Notes: generated by a model not told the origin, from the letters alone. Positions 1-9,778 are shown, counted from the stretch's first letter. The stretch is 64,000 bases of DNA from Acidobacteriota bacterium (GCA_013289855.1 JABCZD010000007.1:124001-188000); one strand, 5' to 3'. A program made the numbers and translations.

Positions 1-1
1 G

Positions 2-3000
2 GCGCAGCGCGTGGTCCTCGACGTCGCGCAGAAGGCTCGCGTCGACGTGCAGATGCAAGTCGGCACGGTCACCCAGGAAGTCATCGTCAGCGGTGAGAAC
101 GTAGCGCAAGTGGAAACGCAATCCGCGGAACTGAGCACCACCATCACCGGCAAGCAAGTCGACAGATTGGAATTGAATGGCCGCAACTTCACGCAGCTGG
201 TCACGCTGGTCCCCGGCGTCGTCAATCAGACCGGCGCGGACGAAGGCGAGGTCGGCATCATCGGCAACGTGCAGTACAGCATCAACGGCGGCCGCACCGA
301 GTACAACAACTGGGAAATCGACGGCGGCGACAACATGGACAACGGCAGCAACACCAGCCTGAACGTCTACCCCAATCTCGAAGCGATCGCCGAATTCAAG
401 GTGCTCACGTCCAACTATGGCGCGCAATATGGCCGCAACGCCTCTGGCACAGTGGAAGTCGAACTGAAGTCCGGCACTTCGGACTTTCACGGCAGCGCTT
501 TCGAATACATTCGCAATGCTTTCTTCAACGCCAACTCCTGGCAGGACAATGGCACCGGGCTCGCCCGGCCGGAATACAACAAGAACGACTTTGGCGGCAC
601 GATCGGCGGCCCGCTGTACATTCCCCACGTCTACAACAACGATAAGAAGAAAACCTTCTTCTTCTATTCGCAAGAATTCCGCAGAGAGACGGTTCCCAGC
701 TCCAACGGCGCCATCAATCAGCCTGTGCCTTCCAATGCCGAGCGCATGGGAAATTTCAATGACGTTTGTCCCGCCATCGCCGGACCCGCGCAGCCTTTCG
801 ACACCACCGCTTTTCCAGAGTGCCCCTTTCAGTCCGGCTCGCTGAACACCAATGGTCAAGCGACCTCTTTCCCCATGAATACTGTGCCCATCACCTCCAC
901 GGCGGCCGCTGAACTGGCCTTGATCCCGCAAGCCAACAACTTCTCCGGCATCAATGGAACCTATTTTGCCGGACAGGCGGCGGGGCAGCCCATTCCAAGC
1001 TTCACCGCCAACCCCTCCTACTACACCGGTTGGTACGAAGAATTGGTGCGCGTCGATCACAACATTACGGACAACGAACGGCTGGCCATTCACTACATTC
1101 ACGATTCCTGGAGCACCACAAACCAGGGTCCGCTGTGGGGAGTGGTTGGCAGCAGCTTTGATAACACGAATACGGCGTTCAAGGGCCCGACCACCAGCTT
1201 TGTGGCTCGCCTGACCTCAAACCTCACGCCCACCTTGTTGAATGAGTTCGTCGCGAGTTACACCGCCGATCACATTAATCTTACCGAGCTTGGCGCCGTC
1301 GGCATTCCCAGCGCCGGGATCGACCTGGTACCCCTTTTTGAAAACGGACTCGGCGGCAAGCTTCCCGCTATTGCGATCGGCAATACCAACCAGAATGAAT
1401 ACGGTAACGGGTTTACGCAGGACACCGGCTATTTCCCGTGGAAAAACGCCAACCCGACCTACACCTATCGCGACAATATGACCAAGATCCATGGCGTCCA
1501 CACTTTTGTTTTTGGCGCCTACTTCGCGGCCGCGCAAAAAAACCAGCAGTCCACGGTAAATTTGCAAGGTGAACTTTCTTTTGCAGCGAGCAATCCCAAC
1601 AGTACCGGCAACCCGTTCGCGGACTTCCTCACTGGACAAGTCGCCGGTTATAACCAGACCAGTGCGCAGCCCTATTTTTATGACCGCTACAAAATCTTCG
1701 AGCCATATTTTCAGGATGATTGGCGCGTCACCAAAAAGTTCACTCTGAACCTCGGTCTGCGTTGGAGCTTCTTTGGCCGCTATCAGGAAAAGTTCGACCA
1801 GGAATATGGCTTTTCCACGCAGGCGTTTATGCCTGCCCAGGCTCCGCAGTTCAATCTCCCGAGCTCGGCCTCTGGTGCCCAGACCTTGGTGCCCGGCTCC
1901 GGCAATATTTTTAACGGCATCATCCAGTGCGGCGCCGCAAACGGCGTGACCGGCTGCGAGAAGAACAAATACGTCAATCCCGGGCCTCGGATTGGTTTTG
2001 CCTGGGATCCTCTAGGCGACGGCAAGTGGGCTATCCGCGGTGGTTACGGTATTTTCTTTGAACACGCCAATGGCAACGAAGCCAACGCGGAATCACTCCA
2101 GAATAGTCCCTCCCCGAACGTTCTCAACGGCAGCGTCAGCAACATACCCGGTTACGCCAACGTGGGTGCTGCGGCAGCAACCGGAGCGGTAAGCCCGCTG
2201 AATCCCGTCTCCATTCCCGACAACGTCCAGTGGCCCTACGTGCAGCAATGGAATCTGGACATACAACACGAATTGCCGGGGCATATCATTATGCAAGTCG
2301 CCTACGTCGGCAGCAGGGGCACGCATCTGGTACAAACGGAAGACCTCAATCAGCTGCATCCCGTTAGCGCTGCTAACAATCCTTATCCCACGGGTGTTCC
2401 CATCACCCAGGGCGATTGCTCCAGCATCATGTTCGACCAAGTCACCGGCTTCCCTACCACTGCGACCATCAGCACCGGTACAGTGGTCACCGGGCCAGCG
2501 CTTACCAACCTGGCCGTGGCCTGCGGCAACGCCCTCGCGGATTATTCTCGTCCGTTCCAGGGTTACGGCTCCATTACGCGCATCGAAAATGAGGCCAACT
2601 CCAACTACAATGCCCTGCAGGTGGCCGTGGACCGCACCGTGGGCGACCTCACCTTTAGCGCCTCCTACACCTACAGCCATTCGCTGGACAACTCCTCGGA
2701 CCGCTATGATCCGGGCTACCCCAATTCCTACACGCCATCTGCGGGCTACGCCAGTTCGAACTTTGACCAGCGCCAGACCTTTGAGCTTAGCTATACCTAT
2801 GCCTTCCCCTTCTTCAAGGCTCCCGGCTTAAAGCACACGCTGCTCGGTGGTTGGCAAGCCTCTGGTATTACCGTGGTGGAATCGGGGCTTCCGTTCTACG
2901 TTACGGATGGCAGCGCCATTGCCCCGGACAATGCTGGCGTGGCCAACGGCGTCGCGGGCTTTTCCTATCTGGATGTAGTTGGCAACCCCGGCGCGGTAAC

Positions 3001-3403
3001 CCAGGCCCAAAGGAATGCGGTGGCGGCTGCCGGCGTCTTCGGAGTGTTGAACTACAATCCCGCGGCCTTCAATCTGCCCACGGGGCTCACCTTCGGCGAC
3101 TCTGGCCGTAACGAATTGCGACTGCCGGGACGCACGAATTTCGACTTCGGCCTATTCAAGCGCTTTGCCTTTAAGGAGCGCTATGCGTTCGAATTCCGCT
3201 GGGAGAACTTCAACGTTTTCAATCACACCCAACTTAACCAACTGAACGGCAGCCAAAATTCCAACGGCGCCGGTTTGGGTAACGCAGACACGTGCGCCGT
3301 GCAAAACGCCGGCGACCCGAGTTGCGCCGGCCAGGGATTCCTGGTCCTGGATGGAGCGCACAACCCGCGCATCATGCAGTTTGGCTTGCGCTTCCAGTTC
3401 TAA
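2..3403 (+). CDS. TonB-dependent receptor, Oar-like (5' truncated by window edge)
   Basis: The frame is open from the first bases of the window, so the N-terminus (signal peptide and the usual carboxypeptidase-regulatory-like domain) lies outside; 1133 codons are visible. The plug region shows the pattern of acidobacterial Oar-type receptors: LNGRNFTQLVTLVPGV near residue 58, a YSINGGR segment near 97, and YGAQYGRNASGTVEVELKSG near 140. The C-terminus ends RIMQFGLRFQF, an aromatic-terminated final outer-membrane beta strand. Such proteins are large (about 1100-1250 residues) and are thought to import polymers or oligosaccharides with TonB energy, but the substrate cannot be read here. It is followed by a strong intrinsic terminator at 3454-3486, so it ends its transcription unit. 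The family assignment is confident; the substrate is unknown. Confidence 0.93.
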   Translation, partial: AQRVVLDVAQKARVDVQMQVGTVTQEVIVSGENVAQVETQSAELSTTITGKQVDRLELNGRNFTQLVTLVPGVVNQTGADEGEVGIIGNVQYSINGGRTEYNNWEIDGGDNMDNGSNTSLNVYPNLEAIAEFKVLTSNYGAQYGRNASGTVEVELKSGTSDFHGSAFEYIRNAFFNANSWQDNGTGLARPEYNKNDFGGTIGGPLYIPHVYNNDKKKTFFFYSQEFRRETVPSSNGAINQPVPSNAERMGNFNDVCPAIAGPAQPFDTTAFPECPFQSGSLNTNGQATSFPMNTVPITSTAAAELALIPQANNFSGINGTYFAGQAAGQPIPSFTANPSYYTGWYEELVRVDHNITDNERLAIHYIHDSWSTTNQGPLWGVVGSSFDNTNTAFKGPTTSFVARLTSNLTPTLLNEFVASYTADHINLTELGAVGIPSAGIDLVPLFENGLGGKLPAIAIGNTNQNEYGNGFTQDTGYFPWKNANPTYTYRDNMTKIHGVHTFVFGAYFAAAQKNQQSTVNLQGELSFAASNPNSTGNPFADFLTGQVAGYNQTSAQPYFYDRYKIFEPYFQDDWRVTKKFTLNLGLRWSFFGRYQEKFDQEYGFSTQAFMPAQAPQFNLPSSASGAQTLVPGSGNIFNGIIQCGAANGVTGCEKNKYVNPGPRIGFAWDPLGDGKWAIRGGYGIFFEHANGNEANAESLQNSPSPNVLNGSVSNIPGYANVGAAAATGAVSPLNPVSIPDNVQWPYVQQWNLDIQHELPGHIIMQVAYVGSRGTHLVQTEDLNQLHPVSAANNPYPTGVPITQGDCSSIMFDQVTGFPTTATISTGTVVTGPALTNLAVACGNALADYSRPFQGYGSITRIENEANSNYNALQVAVDRTVGDLTFSASYTYSHSLDNSSDRYDPGYPNSYTPSAGYASSNFDQRQTFELSYTYAFPFFKAPGLKHTLLGGWQASGITVVESGLPFYVTDGSAIAPDNAGVANGVAGFSYLDVVGNPGAVTQAQRNAVAAAGVFGVLNYNPAAFNLPTGLTFGDSGRNELRLPGRTNFDFGLFKRFAFKERYAFEFRWENFNVFNHTQLNQLNGSQNSNGAGLGNADTCAVQNAGDPSCAGQGFLVLDGAHNPRIMQFGLRFQF

Positions 3404-3908
3404 ATTCCCGCAGCGCTTTCTAAGGCTGCTCCTCGCAACATCAACCCGGCAGTGGCGGCGCGCACCCTGCGCCGCCTTTGTTTTTTATAGCGTCCGCCGT
3501 CTGCGGCGGACGCTCTTCGCGCGATCAGCCGACGCAACTACCTTTCGAATACCATGTAAAGTACTATTTACATTGAGTAACCTATGTGCTAGCCTCCGCC
3601 GTGACCCAGCAAATCTCATCTCCCAGAGCCACTCCCTTCGGCAAACAGCTTTGTCAAACTCACCGCTTTCGTCTCAACTCTTTGAAATCGAGCACCTTAA
3701 CTGAAATATTTGACAATCCAAGACCAGTAATTTTCGCCCCAATAGAATCAACATCCTACGCGTTGCTTTTCGCGCAACCCCCATCGAATGACAACGATCG
3801 CAAAATATACGTATGGCCTTCCCGCTGTATTCTGTTAACCACGCGCTCGGCAGCGCGCGTTCTGCGTCGAACCGAAACGGTTACCCGTTTGACGCTCGGA
3901 GTAGTAAA
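3404..3908. other. 505-base intergenic region
   Basis: It holds the receptor terminator and a second perfect hairpin (10-bp arms GCGTCCGCCG/CGGCGGACGC at 3490-3499 and 3504-3513, loop TCTG) that is not followed by a T run. The rest is comparatively AT-rich, as expected for the promoter of the following isomerase-like gene. I could not pick a convincing -35/-10 pair. No coding potential was seen. Confidence 0.6.
3454..3486 (+). terminator. intrinsic terminator after the TonB-dependent receptor
   Basis: A perfect 8-bp stem GGCGGCGC/GCGCCGCC (3454-3461 with 3469-3476) encloses a 7-nt loop and is followed directly by TTTGTTTTTT. It starts 50 bases after the receptor stop codon. Confidence 0.85.
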
Positions 3909-4823
3909 ATGCGTCCCATGAACAGACGAACATTCATCGGCTCCTCCATTGCTGCAACCAGCCTCCTGGCCTCTCCGTTGGCCTGGGCAGATCCCGTCCT
4001 GGGCAGGCGCGGGACGCCCGAATCCGCTGCGGCGGCAGAAGGCGACCACCGCGTAAGTCCCATCGGCTTACAGCTCTACACCGTTCGCAACCTGATGAAG
4101 ACCGACCTTCCCGGCACCCTGGCCAAGGTTGCCGCCGTGGGATACAAAGAAGTGGAAATGGCCGGCTATTTTGATCGCTCGCCGAAAGAGTTTCGCGCCA
4201 TCCTCGACAGCAACGGCCTCACCACGCCGTCGTCCCACATCGAATACAAAGTTTGGGAAACGTCCATGCCGGCGGTCATCGAGACCGCGCATACCATGGG
4301 CCAGCAATACCTGGTCTGCGCGTGGATCGAAGAAGCGCAGCGCAAATCGTCCGATGGCTGGAAGCACGCCGCGGAACTCTTCAGCCGCGCCGGCGAGGAA
4401 TGCCACAAGGCCGGCATTCAGTTTTGCTACCACAATCATACGTTTGAGTTTGTGCCGTCTCCCGCGTTGGGCGGCAAACTGCCGTACGACTTCATTCTGG
4501 AAACCACCGATCCGAAACAGGTGCGCATGGAGATCGATCTCTGCTGGATCACCGTGGCGGGTGCCGATCCGCTGGCATACTTCGCGCGCTATCCTGGCCG
4601 TTTCCCGCTGGCCCATGTAAAGGACTGGCAGGGTCAGGGCGGGACCATGGACGATCAAGCCACGCGCATGCGCGACGTTGGGCAGGGCTCCATCGATTGG
4701 AAAAAGATTTTTGCGAACTCCGAACAGGCCGGCATAAAACACTACTTCGTGGAGAACGATGCCGCCAAATCCATCGATGACATCGCCATCAGCTACAAGT
4801 ATTTAAGCGAGCTGCGCTACTGA
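3909..4823 (+). CDS. Tat-exported sugar phosphate isomerase/epimerase family protein
   Basis: A 304-residue TIM-barrel protein of the xylose-isomerase-like (AP endonuclease 2) superfamily. ATG 3909 is preferred because GGAG (3898-3901) lies 7 bases upstream; ATG 3918 is the alternative. The N-terminus MNRRTFIGSS...LASPLAWA is a twin-arginine signal, so the protein should act in the periplasm. The barrel shows GLQLYTVR, the helix-strand motif YKEVEMAGY, FCYHNHTFEF, MEIDLCW, HVKD and FVEND, in which the E, D, H and E residues are the expected divalent-metal ligands. Relatives act as inosose or keto-sugar isomerases and, in some clusters, in beta-elimination of 3-keto-glycosides. The exact reaction here is inferred only from the nearby GMC dehydrogenases, which lie on the opposite strand. 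Confidence 0.85.
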   Translation: MRPMNRRTFIGSSIAATSLLASPLAWADPVLGRRGTPESAAAAEGDHRVSPIGLQLYTVRNLMKTDLPGTLAKVAAVGYKEVEMAGYFDRSPKEFRAILDSNGLTTPSSHIEYKVWETSMPAVIETAHTMGQQYLVCAWIEEAQRKSSDGWKHAAELFSRAGEECHKAGIQFCYHNHTFEFVPSPALGGKLPYDFILETTDPKQVRMEIDLCWITVAGADPLAYFARYPGRFPLAHVKDWQGQGGTMDDQATRMRDVGQGSIDWKKIFANSEQAGIKHYFVENDAAKSIDDIAISYKYLSELRY

Positions 4824-4879
4824 AATCTAGCGAACGCAGGAGGCTTGCGGGAAACGAGTCACGGAGCGCGACGCCTGAG

Positions 4880-5554
4880 TCAGCTCTCGTGCGGCAGCGC
4901 GGGGCAGCCGGGAAATTCGCGCAGCGAAGTGTTTCCGATGTACTGCAAATCGGCGATGCCGATTTTACTGGTGTAAAAAGCGTCGCAGGTCATGTTTCGC
5001 AGCAACGCAAAAAATGCCACGCCCTGGCTGAGCGTGGGGTCTTTAATAGCGTTCTTGCGATAGGCGATCAGGTCCATGACTTCTTTTTGCTGTTGTGGCG
5101 CGCATTCCAGAAACACCTTGCCGTAACGATCGCTGGTGAAACCATCGAGCCAAAACAGGCCGCCGCCAAGGCGCAACTGGAATTTTTCGTTCTCGCTGGT
5201 GAGCAAATCAATAAATTCCGGAGCGCCGCCTTCGACCGCGCCGCCCGAATGATCGTCTTTCGGGATGATAGCGTCGCACAAAAAAATCAGCGTGGCGTAC
5301 TGTTGCGCGGAGAAATACTTCGGCGTGTATTTCGCGGAAGCGGCAGTTCCCTTCTCCGTACGCACCAACTGGTGAATATATTCGGCGGCTTCCGCGGGAA
5401 TTACCTGCAGCACGGAGCCGCCGGCTGCGCCGATGGCCAGGGTCCTCAGAATGTCGCGGCGGGAAATTCCGGCGCTCGGCAACCTGCTGCCCGATTCGCG
5501 ACTCGAGTCGCTACGCAGTTTGTCGCCCGACGAGCCGCTCGATTTTTCGCTCAT
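4880..5554 (-). CDS. Gluconate 2-dehydrogenase subunit 3 family protein (Tat-exported)
   Basis: The protein has 224 residues. After a polar N-terminus (about 30 residues) comes the twin-arginine motif ISRRDILRTLAIGAAGG and a hydrophobic stretch ending near AEA. The mature part has the YFSAQQYATLIFLCDAIIPKDDHSGG pattern typical of the small subunit of FAD-dependent sugar and polyol dehydrogenases. In characterised members the Tat signal of the small subunit carries the signal-less flavoprotein to the periplasm. Its ATG overlaps the stop of the upstream GMC gene by one base (TGATG), which implies translational coupling and a two-subunit enzyme with that protein. Confidence 0.88.
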   Translation of the reverse strand: MSEKSSGSSGDKLRSDSSRESGSRLPSAGISRRDILRTLAIGAAGGSVLQVIPAEAAEYIHQLVRTEKGTAASAKYTPKYFSAQQYATLIFLCDAIIPKDDHSGGAVEGGAPEFIDLLTSENEKFQLRLGGGLFWLDGFTSDRYGKVFLECAPQQQKEVMDLIAYRKNAIKDPTLSQGVAFFALLRNMTCDAFYTSKIGIADLQYIGNTSLREFPGCPALPHES

Positions 5555-7257
5555 CAGAGATTTCCTTTCTTGGCTTCGGCGAGCAGATATTCGGAAGCGC
5601 GCCAGGAAAGCGCCATGATCGTTAGCGTGGGATTTTTGTCAGGATTAGTCACCAGTGGCGCGCCATCGGTGACAAAAACATTTTTCACGTCGTGCGCCTG
5701 GCAGTAGGAATTGAGCACCGAGGTTTTCGGATCGGCGCCCATGCGCGCGGTGCCCACTTCGTGAATGATTTTGCCGCCTTCCAGAATTCCGAAAGGATAC
5801 TGGCCTTCGATGCGCGTTTTGGTTTGATATTCGCCGCCCATGGTTTCAATGATGGAGCGGAAGGTATCCTGCATATCGCGCGCCTGGCGCAACTCATATT
5901 CCGACCAGCGGAAATGAAAACGCAGCACCGGAATACCCCACTGATCGACGGTGTCTGGATCGATTTCGCAGTAGGTATCGGGGTTCGGGATCATCTCACC
6001 GCGGCCGGCAAAGCCGACGGCGGTGCCGTAGGACTGGCGTGCTTTCTGCTTCAGCGGAGCGCCGTAGCCTTCCACGTTATGGCAGAGATGATTGAACATG
6101 CCGACGCCGGGCAGGTCGCGTCCGCCGCCCATTTCAATGTGGTAGCCGCGGGGAAAATCATTCTGCCGGTCGAACTTCCACCACGGAATGTACATGTGCA
6201 TTCCGCCTGTGCCGTCGTGATTGTGCGGAGGCATTTTTTCCAGCTGCGGAATAATTCCCCAGCCGTCGCTGCCCACGGAATCGGTGAGATAGCGGCCAAC
6301 GGTTCCGGAAGAGTTGGCCAAGCCGTCGGGGAAGCTCGACGATTTGGAATTAAGCAGCAGGCGCGCGGACTCGCAAGCACTGGCGGCCACCACAATGGCG
6401 CGCGCATTGACGCGCATCTCCGTGCTGGTGGCCTTATCAATGTAGGAGACGCCGGTGGCTTTGCCGTCCGGGCCGACCATGATTTCGCGGGCCATCGCGC
6501 CGGTGATCAGCGTCAGGCGGCCGGTTTCCATGGCCGGAGGAATCAGCACCTGACTGGAACTGAAATTGGAGCCGGTAACGCAACCGCGCGAGCACTGGCC
6601 GCAGTAGTGGCAGGCCGCACGGTCATTGATGGAACGTGTTAGAACCGCAAGACGCGACGGAATGCAAATAATATTCAGTTTGTCGCAGGCTTTCTTGATC
6701 AGCAGCTCGGTGCAGCGCGGTTTGGGCGGCGGCAGAAAAACTCCGTCGGGCGCGCTGGAAACATTTTCTTTGGTGCCGAAGACGCCGATATAGCCTTCCA
6801 CTTTGTCGTAGTAAGGAGAAAGATCTTCGTAGCTGATGGGCCAATCGTCGCCCAAGCCGTCGCGCGAGCCGGATTTGAAATCGATAGGAGAAAAACGCAA
6901 GGCGATGCGGCCCCAGTGATTGGTGCGGCCGCCAACGATACGCGAGCGGAACCACTGGAAATTCGCGCCGGGAGCAGAGGTGTACGGTTCACCGGAAATA
7001 TTCCAGGCTCCGTTGGGAGCTAGAAATTCGCCGAAGTTTTCGCTGGCGCGTCCGCCAACGCCCGCGCCGCGATGCGGCAACTCGTACGGCCACATCAACA
7101 TCTTGAAATCTTTTTCCGGATAAACTTGCGGGCCGGCCTCCAGCATGGCAACGGTGAGGCCGCCTTCGGTAAGAATTTTTGCGGCCATGCCGCCGCCAGC
7201 GCCAGAGCCGATGATGCAGACGTCGTAAGTTTTAGGAGAGCGGGCGACCTGAGCCAT
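5554..7257 (-). CDS. GMC family FAD-dependent oxidoreductase (sugar/glycoside dehydrogenase large subunit)
   Basis: A 567-residue flavoprotein. The Rossmann FAD motif is CIIGSGAGGGMAAK (about residues 14-27) with the acidic residue of EAGPQVYP following. A four-cysteine cluster CHYCGQCSRGC lies near residue 215, matching the iron-sulfur region of glucoside 3-dehydrogenase/gluconate-2-dehydrogenase-like large subunits. The C-terminal substrate domain carries the catalytic HEVGTARMG (near 497) and NPTLTIMAL motifs. There is no signal peptide, so export probably depends on the Tat-bearing small subunit with which its stop codon overlaps. Thirteen bases separate it from the second GMC gene upstream. 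Whether it oxidises the C3 of glucosides or a free sugar is inference. Confidence 0.9.
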   Translation of the reverse strand: MAQVARSPKTYDVCIIGSGAGGGMAAKILTEGGLTVAMLEAGPQVYPEKDFKMLMWPYELPHRGAGVGGRASENFGEFLAPNGAWNISGEPYTSAPGANFQWFRSRIVGGRTNHWGRIALRFSPIDFKSGSRDGLGDDWPISYEDLSPYYDKVEGYIGVFGTKENVSSAPDGVFLPPPKPRCTELLIKKACDKLNIICIPSRLAVLTRSINDRAACHYCGQCSRGCVTGSNFSSSQVLIPPAMETGRLTLITGAMAREIMVGPDGKATGVSYIDKATSTEMRVNARAIVVAASACESARLLLNSKSSSFPDGLANSSGTVGRYLTDSVGSDGWGIIPQLEKMPPHNHDGTGGMHMYIPWWKFDRQNDFPRGYHIEMGGGRDLPGVGMFNHLCHNVEGYGAPLKQKARQSYGTAVGFAGRGEMIPNPDTYCEIDPDTVDQWGIPVLRFHFRWSEYELRQARDMQDTFRSIIETMGGEYQTKTRIEGQYPFGILEGGKIIHEVGTARMGADPKTSVLNSYCQAHDVKNVFVTDGAPLVTNPDKNPTLTIMALSWRASEYLLAEAKKGNL

Positions 7258-7270
7258 AGGGAATAAGCTA

Positions 7271-8959
7271 CTACAATTCGCCTTTTTTCATTTGAGAAAC
7301 CGCGTAGTCCGCCGCGCGCGCGGTCAGCGCCATATAGGTGAGCGAGGGATTCACGCACGACGACGAAGTCATGCAAGCGCCATCGGGCATGAAGAGATTC
7401 TTAACGTCGTGCGCCTGATTATACGCGTTGAGCACGGAAGTCTTGGGATCGCGGCCCATGCGCGCGGTGCCCATTTCATGGATGGCCAGGCCCGGAGGAT
7501 TATTCTCGACGAAGGGGCGGATCTCCCGGGCGCCGGCGGCGGCCAGCATTTCCGCGGCTTGAATGGACATATCGGTGAGCAAGGCCTTTTCGTTGTCACC
7601 GAACGCACAATGAATCTTAACGGTGGGAATGCCCCAGGCGTCTTTCTGCGCGGGGTTAATTTCCAAATAATTTTCGGGATTGGGCAGGCACTCGCCAAAA
7701 CCGTAGAAGGAAAAATGCCACGCGCCAGGGCCCCGCAACGCGTTCTTGAAATCAACACCCAAACCGGGCGAACTGATGCCGCGCGCCCAACCTTCTCGCG
7801 AGCCGCTGCCCTGATATCCATAGCCGCGCAAAAACCCAGACTGTTTGGACTTTACGTTTCTGAAGCGCGGCACGTAAATGCCGTTGGGGCGATTGCCGAA
7901 ATCCACTTCATCTTCCATGCCAGGGATGAGACCTTCCGCGCCACCCCCCATGGCGTGATCCATGATGTTGCGGCCGACCTGGCCGCTGGAGTTTGCGAGA
8001 CCGTTGGGAAATTCCGGGCTGGTGGAATTAAGCAAGATGCGCGCGGATTCCAGCGCTGAAGCGCACACAAAAACGATTTTGCCATGGAATTCCATGGCCT
8101 GATGCGTCTGGCCATCGATAACGCGGGCGCCGGTGACGCGGCGGGTAGACGAATCAAAAATCAGGCTGTGCACCACACTGTAAGGGCGAAGCGTGAGGTT
8201 CCCGGTTTTTTCCGCAGCGGGCAGCGTGGAATTCAAACTGCTGAAATACGAACGCGTAATGCACCCGCGATGGCACACGCCGCAATAGTGGCAAGCGGCG
8301 CGGCCTTTGTGTACTTGCGTGAGAACGGCGGCGCGGCCGATGGTCATCATGCGGCCGTCATCGAAATGCTTGGGAATCGCTTCCTTTACCACGCGCTCCG
8401 CGCAGTTCATTTCCATGGGCGGAAGAAATTTCCCGTCGGGAAGCTGCGGCAGTCCTTCGGCCTGGCCGCTGATGCCGGCAAACTCTTCCACGTAGTCGTA
8501 CCAAGGCGCGATGTCTTGGTACCGAATGGGCCAGTCTACGGCGATGCCGTCGCGCAGGTTGGCTTCGAAGTCCAAATCGCTCCAGCGATAACTCTGGCGT
8601 CCCCAAATGATGGATTTGCCACCGACCTGGCGGCCGCGAATCCAGGCAAAGGGTTTGCCTTCATCGGTGGTGAAAGGATTCTCCAGATCGTTGACGAAAA
8701 ACTGGCTGGAATATTCGTCGCAGGCGTAGTAGCACTCGCGCTGGATGGGCTGAATGCGTTCGCGTTCTTCGCGGCGGTCCCATCCGCGAAATTTCAGTTC
8801 CCAGGCGGGGACGTGTTCGACGTAGTCGCGCTCCGGAACGATGGGGCGGCCGGCTTCCAGGATCAAAACCTTTAGGCCTTTTTCCGTTAGTTCCTTGGCC
8901 GCCCACCCGCCGGTGATGCCGGAACCGATTACAAGCGCGTCGTATTCAACCTTGGGCAT
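7271..8959 (-). CDS. GMC family FAD-dependent oxidoreductase, second paralogue
   Basis: The protein has 562 residues and is homologous throughout to the downstream GMC gene but clearly diverged. FAD motif ALVIGSGITGGWAAK, EAGRPIVPER, cysteine cluster CHYCGVCHRGC near residue 222, and catalytic HEMGTARMG (near 492) with the later NPSLTYMAL. A GGAGAAAC sequence precedes the ATG. It lacks its own signal peptide. The gluconate-2-dehydrogenase-subunit-3-type gene upstream (9157-9747) is the natural partner, giving two large/small pairs in one cluster. Two paralogues with different substrate domains suggest different substrates or regiochemistry; this is inferred from the arrangement. Confidence 0.9.
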   Translation of the reverse strand: MPKVEYDALVIGSGITGGWAAKELTEKGLKVLILEAGRPIVPERDYVEHVPAWELKFRGWDRREERERIQPIQRECYYACDEYSSQFFVNDLENPFTTDEGKPFAWIRGRQVGGKSIIWGRQSYRWSDLDFEANLRDGIAVDWPIRYQDIAPWYDYVEEFAGISGQAEGLPQLPDGKFLPPMEMNCAERVVKEAIPKHFDDGRMMTIGRAAVLTQVHKGRAACHYCGVCHRGCITRSYFSSLNSTLPAAEKTGNLTLRPYSVVHSLIFDSSTRRVTGARVIDGQTHQAMEFHGKIVFVCASALESARILLNSTSPEFPNGLANSSGQVGRNIMDHAMGGGAEGLIPGMEDEVDFGNRPNGIYVPRFRNVKSKQSGFLRGYGYQGSGSREGWARGISSPGLGVDFKNALRGPGAWHFSFYGFGECLPNPENYLEINPAQKDAWGIPTVKIHCAFGDNEKALLTDMSIQAAEMLAAAGAREIRPFVENNPPGLAIHEMGTARMGRDPKTSVLNAYNQAHDVKNLFMPDGACMTSSSCVNPSLTYMALTARAADYAVSQMKKGEL

Positions 8960-9015
8960 TCGTTTCTCCGTTTGCTGCCGCGAAACTCGACTGGCCTTCG
9001 TGAAGGGCCGGTGGT

Positions 9016-9033
9016 GACGCCCTAAAGGGCGTC
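9016..9033. repeat. short palindrome with TAAA loop
   Basis: GACGCCC-TAAA-GGGCGTC is followed by GCTACA. It lies in the 197-base gap between the second GMC gene and the small-subunit gene and resembles the other short palindromes of this window (9779, 9832, 36748 and 46697). Confidence 0.6.
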
Positions 9034-9156
9034 GCTACAAAGAAATTACAAAAAAACTTCCGACAAACCGCAACGAGTCTGCAAGAGTGGCCTGCTTACT
9101 GCGCAAAAGCGGCGTCAACCTGGCGCACACCAAATTACGGCGCGACGTACGACGCT

Positions 9157-9747
9157 TCATAGTTTGTTGTCGCCGATATGCGTGCAGCCGTGATAGGAAC
9201 CGGGAATGATTACCTTTTTCAGTTCCTGCGTGAAACCGATCTCGGAAGTGTAGTAGCCGACCAGGGTGAGGCGTTTGAAATCGCCGAAGAAACTGTCGGA
9301 GAGCTGCTGATCGCGTTTTTGATAGCCGGTGGTATGGGGCTTGGGTATGTACTCTTCGCGGACCCACTCTTCATCCATGGCGCGCAGCAGCGATTCCTGT
9401 TGCGCGGGAGTGCAATCCACCAGCGGCTTGCCGTAGAGCGCGGTGCTTTGCTCGTCGACGTTGGCGAGGCCCTCCAGAAAACGTTTGCGCTCGGCGTCAG
9501 TGGCCCAGTCGGTGAGGATTACATCGATGAATTCGTTGACCTTAGCACCCTTGGCGCCCGGCGTGTCGGTTTGCGGGATGATCACGTCGGTCATCATGAT
9601 CACGGTAGCGTTCTGATGAGCGTCGAGGGTGCGTAGCGCGTATCCGGGGGCGGCTTGCGCTTCGCGCAGCATGGCCATGGCACTGGAGTTGAGAGCGGGC
9701 ATGACGGCTCCAGCGGCTAACACACGGAAAAGTTCTCGGCGGTGCAT
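9157..9747 (-). CDS. Gluconate 2-dehydrogenase subunit 3 family protein, second copy (Tat-exported)
   Basis: The ATG at 9747 is chosen because a perfect AGGAGG (9754-9759) lies 6 bases upstream; longer frames exist but have no such site. The resulting 196-residue protein starts MHRRELFRVLAAGAVMP, a twin-arginine signal. The mature domain has the family pattern LDAHQNATVIMMTDVIIPQTDTPGA and ends GSYHGCTHIG, like many members. It most likely forms the electron-transfer/export subunit of the GMC protein encoded just downstream (7271-8959). The two small subunits of this cluster share architecture but little sequence outside the hallmark segment. Confidence 0.87.
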   Translation of the reverse strand: MHRRELFRVLAAGAVMPALNSSAMAMLREAQAAPGYALRTLDAHQNATVIMMTDVIIPQTDTPGAKGAKVNEFIDVILTDWATDAERKRFLEGLANVDEQSTALYGKPLVDCTPAQQESLLRAMDEEWVREEYIPKPHTTGYQKRDQQLSDSFFGDFKRLTLVGYYTSEIGFTQELKKVIIPGSYHGCTHIGDNKL

Positions 9748-9778
9748 GGGCAGCCTCCTAGTCATTTCAAAAGCGCGT

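Noticed and set aside
1217..1639. Antisense frames within the TonB-dependent receptor
   Set aside because: They lack motifs and follow from GC-biased third positions of the receptor gene.
3490..3513. Perfect 10-bp hairpin as a second terminator
   Set aside because: It is followed by TCTTCG on the plus strand and by TATAAAAAACAA on the minus strand, so there is no U run in either direction.
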